The translations under genes and the position numbers were made by a program. Below the pieces are notes generated by a model, which was given only the letters and a program-made list of their open reading frames with translations, was not told the origin of the DNA and searched no databases. From contig OW818635.1 of the NCBI GenBank assembly GCA_942492825.1, positions 1,302,001 through 1,366,000 of the forward strand: a DNA stretch of 64,000 bases. Direction: 5' to 3'. Position 1 is the first letter of the stretch. Each line of letters starts with the position of its first letter. Positions 1 to 7,064 of the stretch are shown here, piece after piece. The stretch is from GWE2-51-13 sp942492825. GTDB lineage: Bacteria; Bacillota_I; Bacilli_A; Erysipelotrichales; Erysipelotrichaceae.

Positions 1-732
1 GCCAAGTTTAACCACCTTCAATAAGCGTATTTCGCTATCTTGAGGTTTCAATCGAAATCGTCGGATCCACTCGATCGAACGTTTGCGACTCGGGAAGTAA
101 ATCCGATTGATCGCAAAGAGCGCTTGAAGGAAATGATCGAGCGCGATTTCCATGGCAAAGTGATAAAACAACACATCCTTGCGCTGTACGGCGCGTATTA
201 AATCTTCGGTGTCTTCGAGCGCTTCCAAGTGGTAATGGATCATTTTTCTCGCAAGCTCGTCAGGATAGTTCGCAAACCGATTCTTCAGACTCGTCAAGAA
301 TCCATTCTTATCGAATTGGATTCTTAGATCACGAAACATAGCGCAACGAGCGATGGGATAGTATTCATTGTCCAATCTGTCCGGATAGTTTCCTGAAAGA
401 ATCTCTTCGATATCTTCGAGGGTTTCATCGATCGTGAAATACATCATCCACGTTTCGATACCATCGAGGGTCGCAAAATCTCCCACGCCCCAATGACCTT
501 TCTCAAAAACACCAATTCTTGTATTTTGAATGGCATCTGTGAGTTCTTTGGTTACTTTCTGTCGACTTTCTTCGTTCGGAATGATATCGCAATAGATGAA
601 AATGTCGATGTCCCCTTCTTCCGGGGTCCAGGTTTGCGGCGCTTTTCCGCTGATTCCGATGGCTGAAACTTCGTCAAGTTCACAGAGTTTCTCTATGAGT
701 CGGTCTAGTTTTCGTGGCGTGGTTTGATTCAT
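1..732 (-). CDS. Nucleotidyltransferase-fold protein (DUF4037-like), 3' end cut by window
   Basis: An open frame of 244 codons runs from an ATG at 732 off the left edge of the window, so the C-terminus is missing. A GGGGGAAA ribosome-binding site lies 5 bases upstream of the ATG. Residues about 25-45 contain a Gly-Ile-Ser-Gly element followed by a Gly-Asp-Ile-Asp-Ile-Phe-Ile strand, the G-S/G...D-x-D metal-binding pattern of minimal nucleotidyltransferases. The rest is helical and Trp/Tyr-rich, with Asp-His-Phe and His-Tyr-His-Leu-Glu stretches, and resembles DUF4037-type proteins. That fold is known to transfer nucleotides to small molecules or proteins; no substrate can be read here. The coding potential is clear; the family assignment is from memory and moderate. 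Confidence 0.65.
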   Translation of the reverse strand, partial: MNQTTPRKLDRLIEKLCELDEVSAIGISGKAPQTWTPEEGDIDIFIYCDIIPNEESRQKVTKELTDAIQNTRIGVFEKGHWGVGDFATLDGIETWMMYFTIDETLEDIEEILSGNYPDRLDNEYYPIARCAMFRDLRIQFDKNGFLTSLKNRFANYPDELARKMIHYHLEALEDTEDLIRAVQRKDVLFYHFAMEIALDHFLQALFAINRIYFPSRKRSIEWIRRFRLKPQDSEIRLLKVVKLG

Positions 733-776
733 TCGATTTCCCCCGATTCGATTTCGACTCTTACGCGATTATCATT

Positions 777-785
777 ATTGTATCA
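777..785 (-). promoter_or_regulatory. Extended -10 element for the nucleotidyltransferase gene
   Basis: On the minus strand TGATACAAT lies about 45 bases upstream of the ATG at 732. It matches an extended -10 (TG-n-TACAAT). The -35 region is poor, so this is a candidate only. Confidence 0.35.
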
Positions 786-941
786 TACTCATTCATCAGG
801 ATTTTGACGAGTTCGCACATGGTTTCCCAATAAATGACACTATAAATACGATTTACTTACCTTCGGGTAACCATATTGATTCCGTGTTCTTTCAATCATC
901 GAGAATGTTTGGTCATCGAAAACCCCTCGATTTCTTGAGTA

Positions 942-950
942 TGATATATT
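942..950 (+). promoter_or_regulatory. Extended -10 element for the 976 gene
   Basis: TGATATATT, an extended -10 pattern, lies 25 bases before the start codon at 976. No good -35 hexamer is visible. The 733-975 gap between the two divergent genes holds only these two candidate promoters. Confidence 0.35.
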
Positions 951-975
951 ATAGCGGAATGATCACGGAGGTTTT

Positions 976-1458
976 ATGATCCAACTCGCCCTAAAACAAC
1001 TTCAGACCCGTAAATATCTACTTCAAGGATTTGGTTTCTTCGCATTCTTTATGTTGATTTACACGATGGTCGACGGATTCAACCTAAGTTATGCGCAAAT
1101 GTCTCAGACTTATGGAACATCCTTGGTCGTCGTCAATATTTCGTTAAACGTTGTGATGGCTTTCCTTTCCGCTTTATTGATGAATCTCAGTACGATCATG
1201 GTTAATCTTAAAGGCAAAGAAAGCGTTGGATCCAATTTGGGATTTATTTCCGTCCTCTTCGGGATCTTGACCTACGGTTGTACGCCTTGCGTCATCGCAT
1301 TCTTCGCGAATCTAGGCATTGCGTTTTCGGTCATCGCGCTTCCCTTGGCCGGTCTTCCGTATAAGTTTATTTCACTGGTACTTATTTTGTTGGGGATCGG
1401 GATTACCTTGTGGGAAATCGAAAAAGGAAAATGTAAAGTTCGATATACGACGCAATAA
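976..1458 (+). CDS. Small integral membrane protein with a Cys-x-x-Cys in a membrane segment
   Basis: A 160-residue protein with an ACGGAGG site 6 bases before the ATG. Hydrophobic segments lie at about 16-34, 46-72, 85-118 and 122-146, giving roughly four membrane spans. Residues about 99-105 read Tyr-Gly-Cys-Thr-Pro-Cys-Val, a CxPC pair inside or at the edge of a span. Such a pair could be redox-active or bind metal, but I do not recognise the family. It is one of only five plus-strand loci in the window and ends at a terminator shared with degV. Confidence 0.7.
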   Translation: MIQLALKQLQTRKYLLQGFGFFAFFMLIYTMVDGFNLSYAQMSQTYGTSLVVVNISLNVVMAFLSALLMNLSTIMVNLKGKESVGSNLGFISVLFGILTYGCTPCVIAFFANLGIAFSVIALPLAGLPYKFISLVLILLGIGITLWEIEKGKCKVRYTTQ

Positions 1459-1471
1459 CCATACAAAAACA

Positions 1472-1506
1472 CCGCGGACAATTCAATTGTCTGCGGCGTT
1501 TTTTTA
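1472..1506. terminator. Bidirectional rho-independent terminator
   Basis: A GC-rich inverted repeat (CCGCGGACA pairing with TGTCTGCGG through one wobble) is followed by seven T on the plus strand and preceded by an A-rich stretch. It lies between the convergent 976 gene and degV. Confidence 0.85.
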
Positions 1507-2355
1507 GTCGTCGATTGAAATACCGATCCCGATCAAACCCGGTCCGGTATGGACACCAAGCGCCGGAGAAACTTGGCCGAAATAGACTTGCTTCACGTTG
1601 GCTAGATGATTTAACACATCTTCTTTGAGCACGGTGATTTCACTAAAGGCATCTCCATGTGAGAATCCGATACTGATGTTTGTGGCACCGTCGGCGAAGT
1701 CATATACTAACTCTTGAAGTCGGCGTAAAGATGCTTTTCTTCCGCGTGTTTTCGTGACGGTGGTATAGATTCCGTCTTCGTTGCATGTGATGATCGGTTT
1801 GAGGTCAAACGTTGTCCCTAATAAGGCGGTGACTTTTCCGATGCGTCCGCCTTTCTTCAGATATTCAAGGGTCGAAAGAACGAAGAAGACTTTGGTTTTT
1901 TTCGTGCTTGCTTCGACTTTTTCGATCAGTTCGCTAAAGGATACACCTTCTCTAACAAGACGTGCCGCCTTCATGACACTGAGTCCGCTTCCGATTCCGA
2001 TGTTTTTGGTATCAACCACATGAAACGGAATTGCGCTTTCCTGTGCCATCAATCGGATGAAATTACATGTGCCGGAGAGCCCGGAAGAGAGGACGACCGC
2101 CAAGATATGTGTGTAACCTTCGCTTTTGATCCGGTTGAGGATTTCATCGACGATTTCCCCTTTTGGAAGCGAGGTTGAAGGCACTTCGATGGGCAGACGA
2201 TCGTAAACGGATTGGGCATCGATGTCGACCCCGTCCGAATACGTACGATTTTCGTATATGACTTGTAGGGGTAATACGAAGATTCCATATTCTTTTGCCC
2301 AATCCGCAGGCACATCACTCCCGGAATCCGTAAGAATCGCTATTTTTTCATTCAT
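1504..2355 (-). CDS. DegV family fatty-acid-binding protein
   Basis: A 283-residue protein of full DegV length. DegV proteins (FakB type) bind a fatty acid between two domains and present it to the kinase FakA. The N-terminus has the family signature Ile-Leu-Thr-Asp-Ser-Gly-Ser-Asp (residues 6-13). Around 60 there is Pro-Ser-Thr-Ser-Leu-Pro, around 89-94 Ser-Ser-Gly-Leu-Ser-Gly-Thr, and near 167 Leu-Lys-Lys-Gly-Gly-Arg-Ile, all DegV landmarks. A ribosome-binding site AAGGAGAA precedes the ATG. It overlaps the 3' end of the DUF1836 gene by 8 bases, so the two are translationally coupled. No fakA is seen in the window. Confidence 0.9.
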   Translation of the reverse strand: MNEKIAILTDSGSDVPADWAKEYGIFVLPLQVIYENRTYSDGVDIDAQSVYDRLPIEVPSTSLPKGEIVDEILNRIKSEGYTHILAVVLSSGLSGTCNFIRLMAQESAIPFHVVDTKNIGIGSGLSVMKAARLVREGVSFSELIEKVEASTKKTKVFFVLSTLEYLKKGGRIGKVTALLGTTFDLKPIITCNEDGIYTTVTKTRGRKASLRRLQELVYDFADGATNISIGFSHGDAFSEITVLKEDVLNHLANVKQVYFGQVSPALGVHTGPGLIGIGISIDD

Positions 2356-2866
2356 GGTTGGTTTCTCCTTGTTTGTTGAACTGAATCAGAGCTTTCGCAT
2401 GGCGCTGTGTCGCAAAACTCAGCGCGGCGAACTTCATGATTTTGTTGGCGTCGCTGATTTCACCTTCGATAAGAGCGATGGGTTCCTTTTGTCCGCTTTG
2501 TGTTTCCACAAGTCGGATCGCACTTTCGATTTCGATCGTAAATAAGTTATATGCGTTCTTTAAGCCGAGTACATTCGTCTCGATCAAAATCCCTTCACGG
2601 ATCTGCGCGATCTCAAATACATCCTTTAGCACCGCAATCGCGAAGATAAAGGCCACATGCAATCGACTGTAGCGTTTTCCTTTGGTAGGCGGTATCAGTT
2701 TCAGTTTAACGTAATTATTGATCATCGACGCCGTGATGGGCTTTACGGACAAAGGCGCCAAATAACGATCTGTCAAACTCAGGACTTGATCCATATAAAG
2801 ATCAAGATCCGGAAGCTCTTCCCACCGTGGAAGAAGATTCGTTTTTACGTGGTTTGATGTTTCCAT
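2348..2866 (-). CDS. DUF1836 domain protein, probable DNA-binding regulator of degV
   Basis: A 172-residue protein. Residues about 12-30 carry the Leu-Pro-Arg-Trp-Glu-Glu-Leu-Pro block and about 44-70 a MerR-like helix-turn-helix region (Thr-Ala-Ser-Met-Ile-Asn-Asn-Tyr-Val-Lys, then Lys-Arg-Tyr-Ser-Arg) that mark DUF1836. Pairing with degV is common in Bacillota, so a role in controlling degV is a fair inference. No Shine-Dalgarno sequence precedes the ATG. The candidate -10 element places +1 on the A of the ATG, so the message may be leaderless. The conserved N-terminal block argues against a later start. Confidence 0.8.
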   Translation of the reverse strand: METSNHVKTNLLPRWEELPDLDLYMDQVLSLTDRYLAPLSVKPITASMINNYVKLKLIPPTKGKRYSRLHVAFIFAIAVLKDVFEIAQIREGILIETNVLGLKNAYNLFTIEIESAIRLVETQSGQKEPIALIEGEISDANKIMKFAALSFATQRHAKALIQFNKQGETNHE

Positions 2867-2872
2867 GAATCA

Positions 2873-2921
2873 AGAATAATATAGTTATTGGTATTAGTCA
2901 ATATGGTTATGATAACTATAT
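2873..2921 (-). promoter_or_regulatory. Promoter of DUF1836-degV embedded in a 10-bp inverted repeat
   Basis: TTGACT (2896-2901) and TATTCT (2873-2878) are separated by 17 bases. A perfect inverted repeat, ATATAGTTAT at 2879-2888 and ATAACTATAT at 2912-2921, flanks the -35 and covers the spacer. This geometry fits a repressor operator, perhaps for the DUF1836 protein itself. Confidence 0.6.
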
Positions 2922-3034
2922 TTATATTTAGGAGGAAAATAAAAAGGCATCCTCATTGTTAAGGACACCCGTTCGTATTTTTAGATAAACTGAATCTTGT
3001 TATCTACATACAAAGTACGATAAACAATGATTTT

Positions 3035-3460
3035 TTAGCGATGTGTTCTCAGAGTGCGAAAACGCTTAGCGTTCAATAGACTGATGGCAGGGATTAACGT
3101 GATCATAAACTCGGTCGAAAATCCAACGATCAACCACGTCTGCAAGGTCGTCGGCCATGGGATAAGGATCGTGATGACGACGCGGCAGAACCAAGTGAAA
3201 ACAAAGAAGAAGTAAAAGGAAATGATCTCCGGCGAACCTTCATAGATCCGTTGGCGAAATCGTAAAAGCAACAAGCTTAATCCGGTCAGCAAGAGTGAGA
3301 AGAAGAAGTTGATATAATCGATGGATGCCAAGATCTCTTTTGGAGCGTTTGGGATGTAGGAATACCAAGCGAAGGCATACGGCGCGAAGAAATGAAGGAT
3401 TCCGACGATGGTACTGATAACCAGTCCAAGCGTTAAGATAAGACGGATGCGATTTTTCAT
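3035..3460 (-). CDS. Small 4-TM membrane protein of unknown function
   Basis: A 141-residue protein. I place the start at the ATG at 3460 because a strong GGGGGAGA site lies 8 bases upstream; an upstream in-frame start at 3493 has none. Hydrophobic stretches at about 9-30, 50-70, 80-103 and 108-128 predict four spans. The C-terminus is basic (Lys-Arg-Phe-Arg-Thr-Leu-Arg-Thr-His-Arg), suggesting a cytoplasmic tail. I do not recognise the family. The flanks are intergenic on both sides, so it is probably monocistronic. Confidence 0.65.
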   Translation of the reverse strand: MKNRIRLILTLGLVISTIVGILHFFAPYAFAWYSYIPNAPKEILASIDYINFFFSLLLTGLSLLLLRFRQRIYEGSPEIISFYFFFVFTWFCRVVITILIPWPTTLQTWLIVGFSTEFMITLIPAISLLNAKRFRTLRTHR

Positions 3461-3671
3461 CGAATTCTCCCCCAAACTCAGAACAAGAACCATTCTTTTG
3501 AGTTGATGTCAGTCCATATGAGGTTCTATTGGTTTTGAACTTTTAGATGGATACCTTTAAAATTATCGCACTTCTGGTTTTCGCTGTCCATTTCATATAC
3601 GGTCCAATCAACAAAATACCTTTATTTTATGCATATATTAAGCAGACTATTCCTACTAAGTATACCCAAAA

Positions 3672-3713
3672 TAAAAGAAACCGTTGCTTGAGATAAATTC
3701 AAACAACGGTTCC
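3672..3713 (-). terminator. Terminator after the heliorhodopsin gene
   Basis: On the minus strand AACCGTTGTTTGAA pairs with TTCAAGCAACGGTT across a short AT loop and is followed by a T-rich run (TCTTTTATTTT). Confidence 0.8.
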
Positions 3714-3745
3714 AGTTAATGTATAAAAAGAGTGACGGCCCTGTA

Positions 3746-4525
3746 TTACGGTTGCATTGCTCCGAAGAGTACCAACCATGCCAAGATCGATTTCGCGGCT
3801 AAACTTAATACGATGTACGTACGTTCGCCATAGAGATAGTTTTTCCATTTCCCGATTCTCTTGTATTGGAGAATCATGTTGATCGGGAAGGTGTTAAACG
3901 CGACGAAGTAGGTTCCGACGATTGCCCAGACAAACCACGGAACATTTTCTAGGTTCCCGGTACCGGTCATATAAAGGACGATTGCGATCCACGGTGCGAT
4001 TCCGGCGACAGAACCCCAAATGAACGGACCCCAATTGACTTTCTTCTTTTCGCTTCCCGCATTCAAGAGTTCCATATCCAATCCAAACAAGTTCATCGCC
4101 GCATTGACTAAGAAAATCAATGTTAGCGAAGCGATGTCATAAATACCGAATAACGTTGCGATCAGAACGATCATGACTGAGGAACTTAGCGCATACTCAA
4201 ACCAACGGAATTGATTGACGCCACGTTTGAGATCCGCAAAGTATTTCTTACTGTTTAGATAAATCAACCCGTGAGCGACTGCAGAAATGAGTAAGAAACT
4301 AGCAACCAATATCCCGAACGGTAACGTAAACAAATCTTTTTTGTCTAAAACTAACGTGCGTGTTACTTCATCAAATCGCTGGTAGTTTTGTGTGATGACC
4401 GGTTGGAATTCCGCGATTTTCTGAATGACGGTTGTCGCCAAAAATAGCATCGCGATCCCTTGAATGAAATGAAAAAATCCCATAACTAAGTTAAATTTCT
4501 TGAGTTTAAGTAATTCGTTTTCCAT
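3746..4525 (-). CDS. Heliorhodopsin (retinal-binding light sensor)
   Basis: A 259-residue, seven-helix membrane protein that I recognise as a heliorhodopsin by resemblance to HeR 48C12. Visible key positions are Lys245 in the last helix (Ala-Ala-Lys-Ser-Ile-Leu-Ala-Trp), the retinal Schiff-base lysine; Glu110 in helix 3 (Arg-Trp-Phe-Glu-Tyr-Ala-Leu-Ser-Ser-Ser), the counterion; and His19 and His85, matching the buried histidines of the family. The segments near 220-245 (Leu-Gln-Tyr-Lys, Gly-Glu-Arg, Tyr-Ile-Val-Leu-Ser-Leu) are also typical. The start at 4525 is set by a GGGGAGA site 8 bases upstream. The frame is open for a further 80 codons, but that part has no ribosome-binding site at its first ATG. 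No carotenoid or retinal synthesis gene is in the window. Signalling partner unknown. Confidence 0.93.
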   Translation of the reverse strand: MENELLKLKKFNLVMGFFHFIQGIAMLFLATTVIQKIAEFQPVITQNYQRFDEVTRTLVLDKKDLFTLPFGILVASFLLISAVAHGLIYLNSKKYFADLKRGVNQFRWFEYALSSSVMIVLIATLFGIYDIASLTLIFLVNAAMNLFGLDMELLNAGSEKKKVNWGPFIWGSVAGIAPWIAIVLYMTGTGNLENVPWFVWAIVGTYFVAFNTFPINMILQYKRIGKWKNYLYGERTYIVLSLAAKSILAWLVLFGAMQP

Positions 4526-4940
4526 GATTTTTCTCCCCTTTGTGAGTACATGCATGCATCTTAGCATCTTCACTTTTTGTTTTCTATATTTACGCTCTAA
4601 ACGATGGGCAACATGCGAATCTACACCAAAATCTGCGCGAGAAATCGATATTTTCGCGACTGTTTCTTTAAATTTGTTTGGGAGTCGAGTGTAAGAATAA
4701 CGAGAGATATGAGGTTCTAGTTCCAAATGAATCACTTTACGTTTGAACTTCATCAACTTATTCATTTCATCAACCAGCGGTTACAGTCCAATGTGTAAAC
4801 CTAAAAAAAAAACGTCATAAATTGCTTAAAATCCACGTATTTTTGATTCGCAACCAACCGTTGCGCGCTTTCAATCCGTACATGGTAGATGGTATAGTGG
4901 ATGTTGGCTAAGATAAGTGTATAAACAAGGGAGATACTTC
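4526..4940. other. 415-bp gap between heliorhodopsin and the broken XRE gene
   Basis: The minus strand has an 80-codon, stop-free, in-frame extension upstream of the heliorhodopsin ATG (to 4765). It is Lys/Arg-rich, reads plausibly as protein, but has no recognised domain and no Shine-Dalgarno. The 4766-4940 part is AT-rich, with a ten-A run near 4803. On the plus strand TTTCAA, 18 bases, TATAGT (about 4870-4899) may be the promoter of the XRE gene. No RNA gene is seen. Confidence 0.4.
4583..4611 (-). promoter_or_regulatory. Candidate heliorhodopsin promoter
   Basis: TTGCCC (4606-4611) and TATAGA (4583-4588) are 17 bases apart on the minus strand, about 58 bases before the ATG at 4525. Both hexamers match consensus at four of six positions. 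Confidence 0.35.
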
Positions 4941-5540
4941 ATGAACATCGCGAATAAGATTTAGTCTTTACGAAAAGAACACAACCTAACGCAAGAAAAC
5001 CTGGCAGATCAACTCAACGTTTCTCGACAAGCATTATCGAAGTGGGAGCTTGGGATTTCAACACCTGAAGCAGATAAAATCGTCCAGATAAGCGAGTACT
5101 TTAACGTATCCACGGATTATTTACTTAAAGACACGCTCGAGAATGATCACCCCTCCATAAAAAGACAATTCAGCTCCCGATCATTGATTATCATATCAAC
5201 AGCCATCGTTTTGATCGGACTCGTCTTCATGATTGCGGTTTGGGAGTATGCATATCTGGGATTTATCATCCAGATTGTTGGGGTCGCCACATTTGAGTTA
5301 TTGATATGTCGACAACCGAAACCCGAACAAAAATTCATTCACTCTGTATTCTATGGCATAAATTTATGGTTAATCATATTTGTGCCCTATATCCTTTTAT
5401 TTCGACGAATGGAGAAATTTATCCTTCTACTTATCCCGATCAAGAATGAGTTAACTCAATATTTGTTTATGTTTGGAAGTTATTTCGCATTATGTATATT
5501 GATTACAGTGGTTATTTATACTATCAATAAAAAGAAATAG
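4941..5540 (+). pseudogene. XRE-family regulator with membrane domain, broken by an amber codon at position 8
   Basis: A GGGAGA ribosome-binding site precedes the ATG at 4941. Codon 8 (4962-4964) is TAG, yet the same frame continues open to 5540. Beyond the stop it encodes a clear helix-turn-helix (Leu-Thr-Gln-Glu-Asn-Leu-Ala-Asp-Gln-Leu, then Val-Ser-Arg-Gln-Ala-Leu-Ser-Lys-Trp-Glu) followed by about three hydrophobic segments. Related regulators usually have Gln or a similar residue at this position, so a single C-to-T change (CAG to TAG) would explain the stop. No ATG, GTG or TTG lies between the TAG and the helix-turn-helix, so re-initiation would lose the DNA-binding domain. Alternatives are a sequencing error or amber suppression. 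Confidence 0.8.
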
Positions 5541-5573
5541 TAATAGTAAAGATATACTATAAATCATTGTGTT

Positions 5574-6347
5574 TTATTTAGTCTTATTCTTTCCAAACTT
5601 ATTACCAATATTTTGGACTATACTCTTTGTAGCGTCAATGGCTCCATCGGATATTCCTTTTGATACATCATGGGTAACTTTCCCCAATTTATCTATCATC
5701 TCCTGTTTGTCATTTTCTATTTTACTATGTAGAGATTTGCTTTCCGAAATGACATCATCATTAACAAAATAGATCCAAACACGTTCACCAGTTTTCAATT
5801 TCGTGCCAGTTTTCTTATCATTGGGATAAGTAATTCTGGTAACCTGACCATCGACCTTATTAGCAAAACTTGCTCTCGGCTTTTCTAACTTCTCGGTAAT
5901 TTTCAGCCCAAGATCTTCAAGATCTTGACGTGCTTCATATATATTAAGCCCAATTACATTCGGCACTTTAAATTCATGTATAATATTGCCCAACAAGTTT
6001 TTACTCATATCAACAATTTCCTGAGTAAGATAATAAACTTTGACTGGTGTTCCAGGATTGACTCGTGTTCCAAACCTAGGTTCGGAGTGCATTACTTCGT
6101 TTTCACTTTCATCAGCGTAAGCAATATTTGGATTAGCGATTGCCTTTGTAGGAATCAAATGAAGATCTTCCTTTAGAATTCTTAGTGCTTCATCAATATG
6201 AACATCTTTTAGATCAGGGATTTTGACCTGATTCTTCTTTTGCTCATAAATATCTGAACCAATCTTCACGCCAAGATTTAATACATCTGGAGCCATAATC
6301 TCTGCAACAATCTTCCCACCCTTAACTAGTCCTTTTTTCCAACCCAC
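5574..6347 (-). CDS. Orphan protein with two PASTA domains
   Basis: A 257-residue protein read from a GTG at 6347 with a GGAGGA site 9 bases upstream. Two PASTA domains are visible, about residues 42-110 and 126-196. Each has the pattern of Val-Pro-x-Leu, a helix, and a Pro-x-x-G-Thr-x-Val-x-x-G segment before a final strand. PASTA domains usually occur outside the membrane in PknB-type kinases or penicillin-binding proteins and bind cell-wall fragments. This protein has no kinase, no transpeptidase, and no signal peptide or membrane span that I can see. The N-terminal 40 residues and the C-terminal 60 look helical and charged. It sits in an AT-rich stretch next to the 3' side of ssrA, so it may be acquired. 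Role unknown. Confidence 0.8.
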   Translation of the reverse strand: MGWKKGLVKGGKIVAEIMAPDVLNLGVKIGSDIYEQKKNQVKIPDLKDVHIDEALRILKEDLHLIPTKAIANPNIAYADESENEVMHSEPRFGTRVNPGTPVKVYYLTQEIVDMSKNLLGNIIHEFKVPNVIGLNIYEARQDLEDLGLKITEKLEKPRASFANKVDGQVTRITYPNDKKTGTKLKTGERVWIYFVNDDVISESKSLHSKIENDKQEMIDKLGKVTHDVSKGISDGAIDATKSIVQNIGNKFGKNKTK

Positions 6348-6560
6348 TCTTAGAGTCCTCCACTTTCTTAGTGTATTTTATGTTAACAAATCTATTAAAT
6401 TAATATTATCATTATAGTGACCAATTAGGGGAGAATCTCACATTCTTTCATCAAATATTGATGCTTACGTTAATAATGAATCACACCACCCAAAACCTCT
6501 TTTAGCTATTGTTTGTTTTTATGGTACTGAGACTTGTAGAATCTCAAATTGATTTATTAC

Positions 6561-6588
6561 AAAAAAACCGATCATGGGGAATCGGTTC
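6561..6588 (-). terminator. ssrA terminator
   Basis: On the minus strand AACCGAT-TCCCCATG-ATCGGTT is followed by seven T. It lies 15 bases beyond the CCA end of tmRNA. Confidence 0.9.
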
Positions 6589-6602
6589 GTGCACCAAATT
6601 TA

Positions 6603-6950
6603 TGGTGGAGGTGAGGGGAGTCGAACCCCTGTCCAAATTGTGCTTCACATTCAAGCATCTACAGTTTATTCCGCTTCTGATAATCGAACCTTAGCGAACG
6701 GACGAACTTGGTTCGATGTGCCCGAATGGATTGTCGGAGATCTTCGTACGGACGACTGGATCCCGTATTCCTCGTTTCTGATGTCTAGCCCAAGCCCAAG
6801 GACGAACCCGGGGAGACACGCTGAAGTCTAGTTTAGACTAATTAAGCAGCGAAAGCGTAATTGTTGTTAGTTATTTGTTTTTTGGCGATTAGGTCGCCAC
6901 ACCACTGCAGCCTGAATCCAACAGCAACCTGTCGAAACCATGACACCCCC
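6603..6950 (-). ncRNA. ssrA: Transfer-messenger RNA (tmRNA)
   Basis: A one-piece tmRNA of 348 nt, with the CCA end encoded. The 5' end GGGGGTG pairs with the 3' CACCTCC before ACCA to form the acceptor stem. The T-arm (GGGGTTCGACTCCCC) and the tmRNA 5' box (GGTTTCGACAGG) are intact. The tag frame is at 6842-6886. tmRNA with SmpB rescues stalled ribosomes and tags the nascent peptide for proteolysis. In many Bacillota ssrA directly follows smpB; here it is on the same strand but about 12.5 kb further downstream. Confidence 0.97.
6842..6886 (-). other. tmRNA proteolysis-tag reading frame
   Basis: The resume codon GCC at 6886 opens the tag A-K-K-Q-I-T-N-N-N-Y-A-F-A-A followed by TAA. It ends in Ala-Ala like known tags, and Asn-Asn-Tyr-Ala is the usual SspB/Clp-type region. 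Confidence 0.9.
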
Positions 6951-6964
6951 ATGTGTGCGTCCAT

Positions 6965-6993
6965 AGTATAGAATATCGGCGATGGACTGTCAA
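6965..6993 (-). promoter_or_regulatory. ssrA promoter
   Basis: A consensus TTGACA (6988-6993), 17-base spacer and TATACT (6965-6970) on the minus strand. It lies 15 bases before the mature 5' end, which fits a short precursor trimmed by RNase P. Confidence 0.88.
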
Positions 6994-7064
6994 TGAAATC
7001 GAAATACTTCAAGTGAGGGATATCAAGATGGGAAGATTTATACACAACTAATTCTGGTGATTCA

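Noticed and set aside
4962..4964. TAG in the XRE gene as a pyrrolysine codon or programmed readthrough.
   Set aside because: The position is not catalytic, and no readthrough signal or pyrrolysine gene is seen; a nonsense mutation is simpler.
6603..6950. A permuted (two-piece) tmRNA.
   Set aside because: The 5' box, tag frame, T-arm and CCA end occur in normal order in one molecule.
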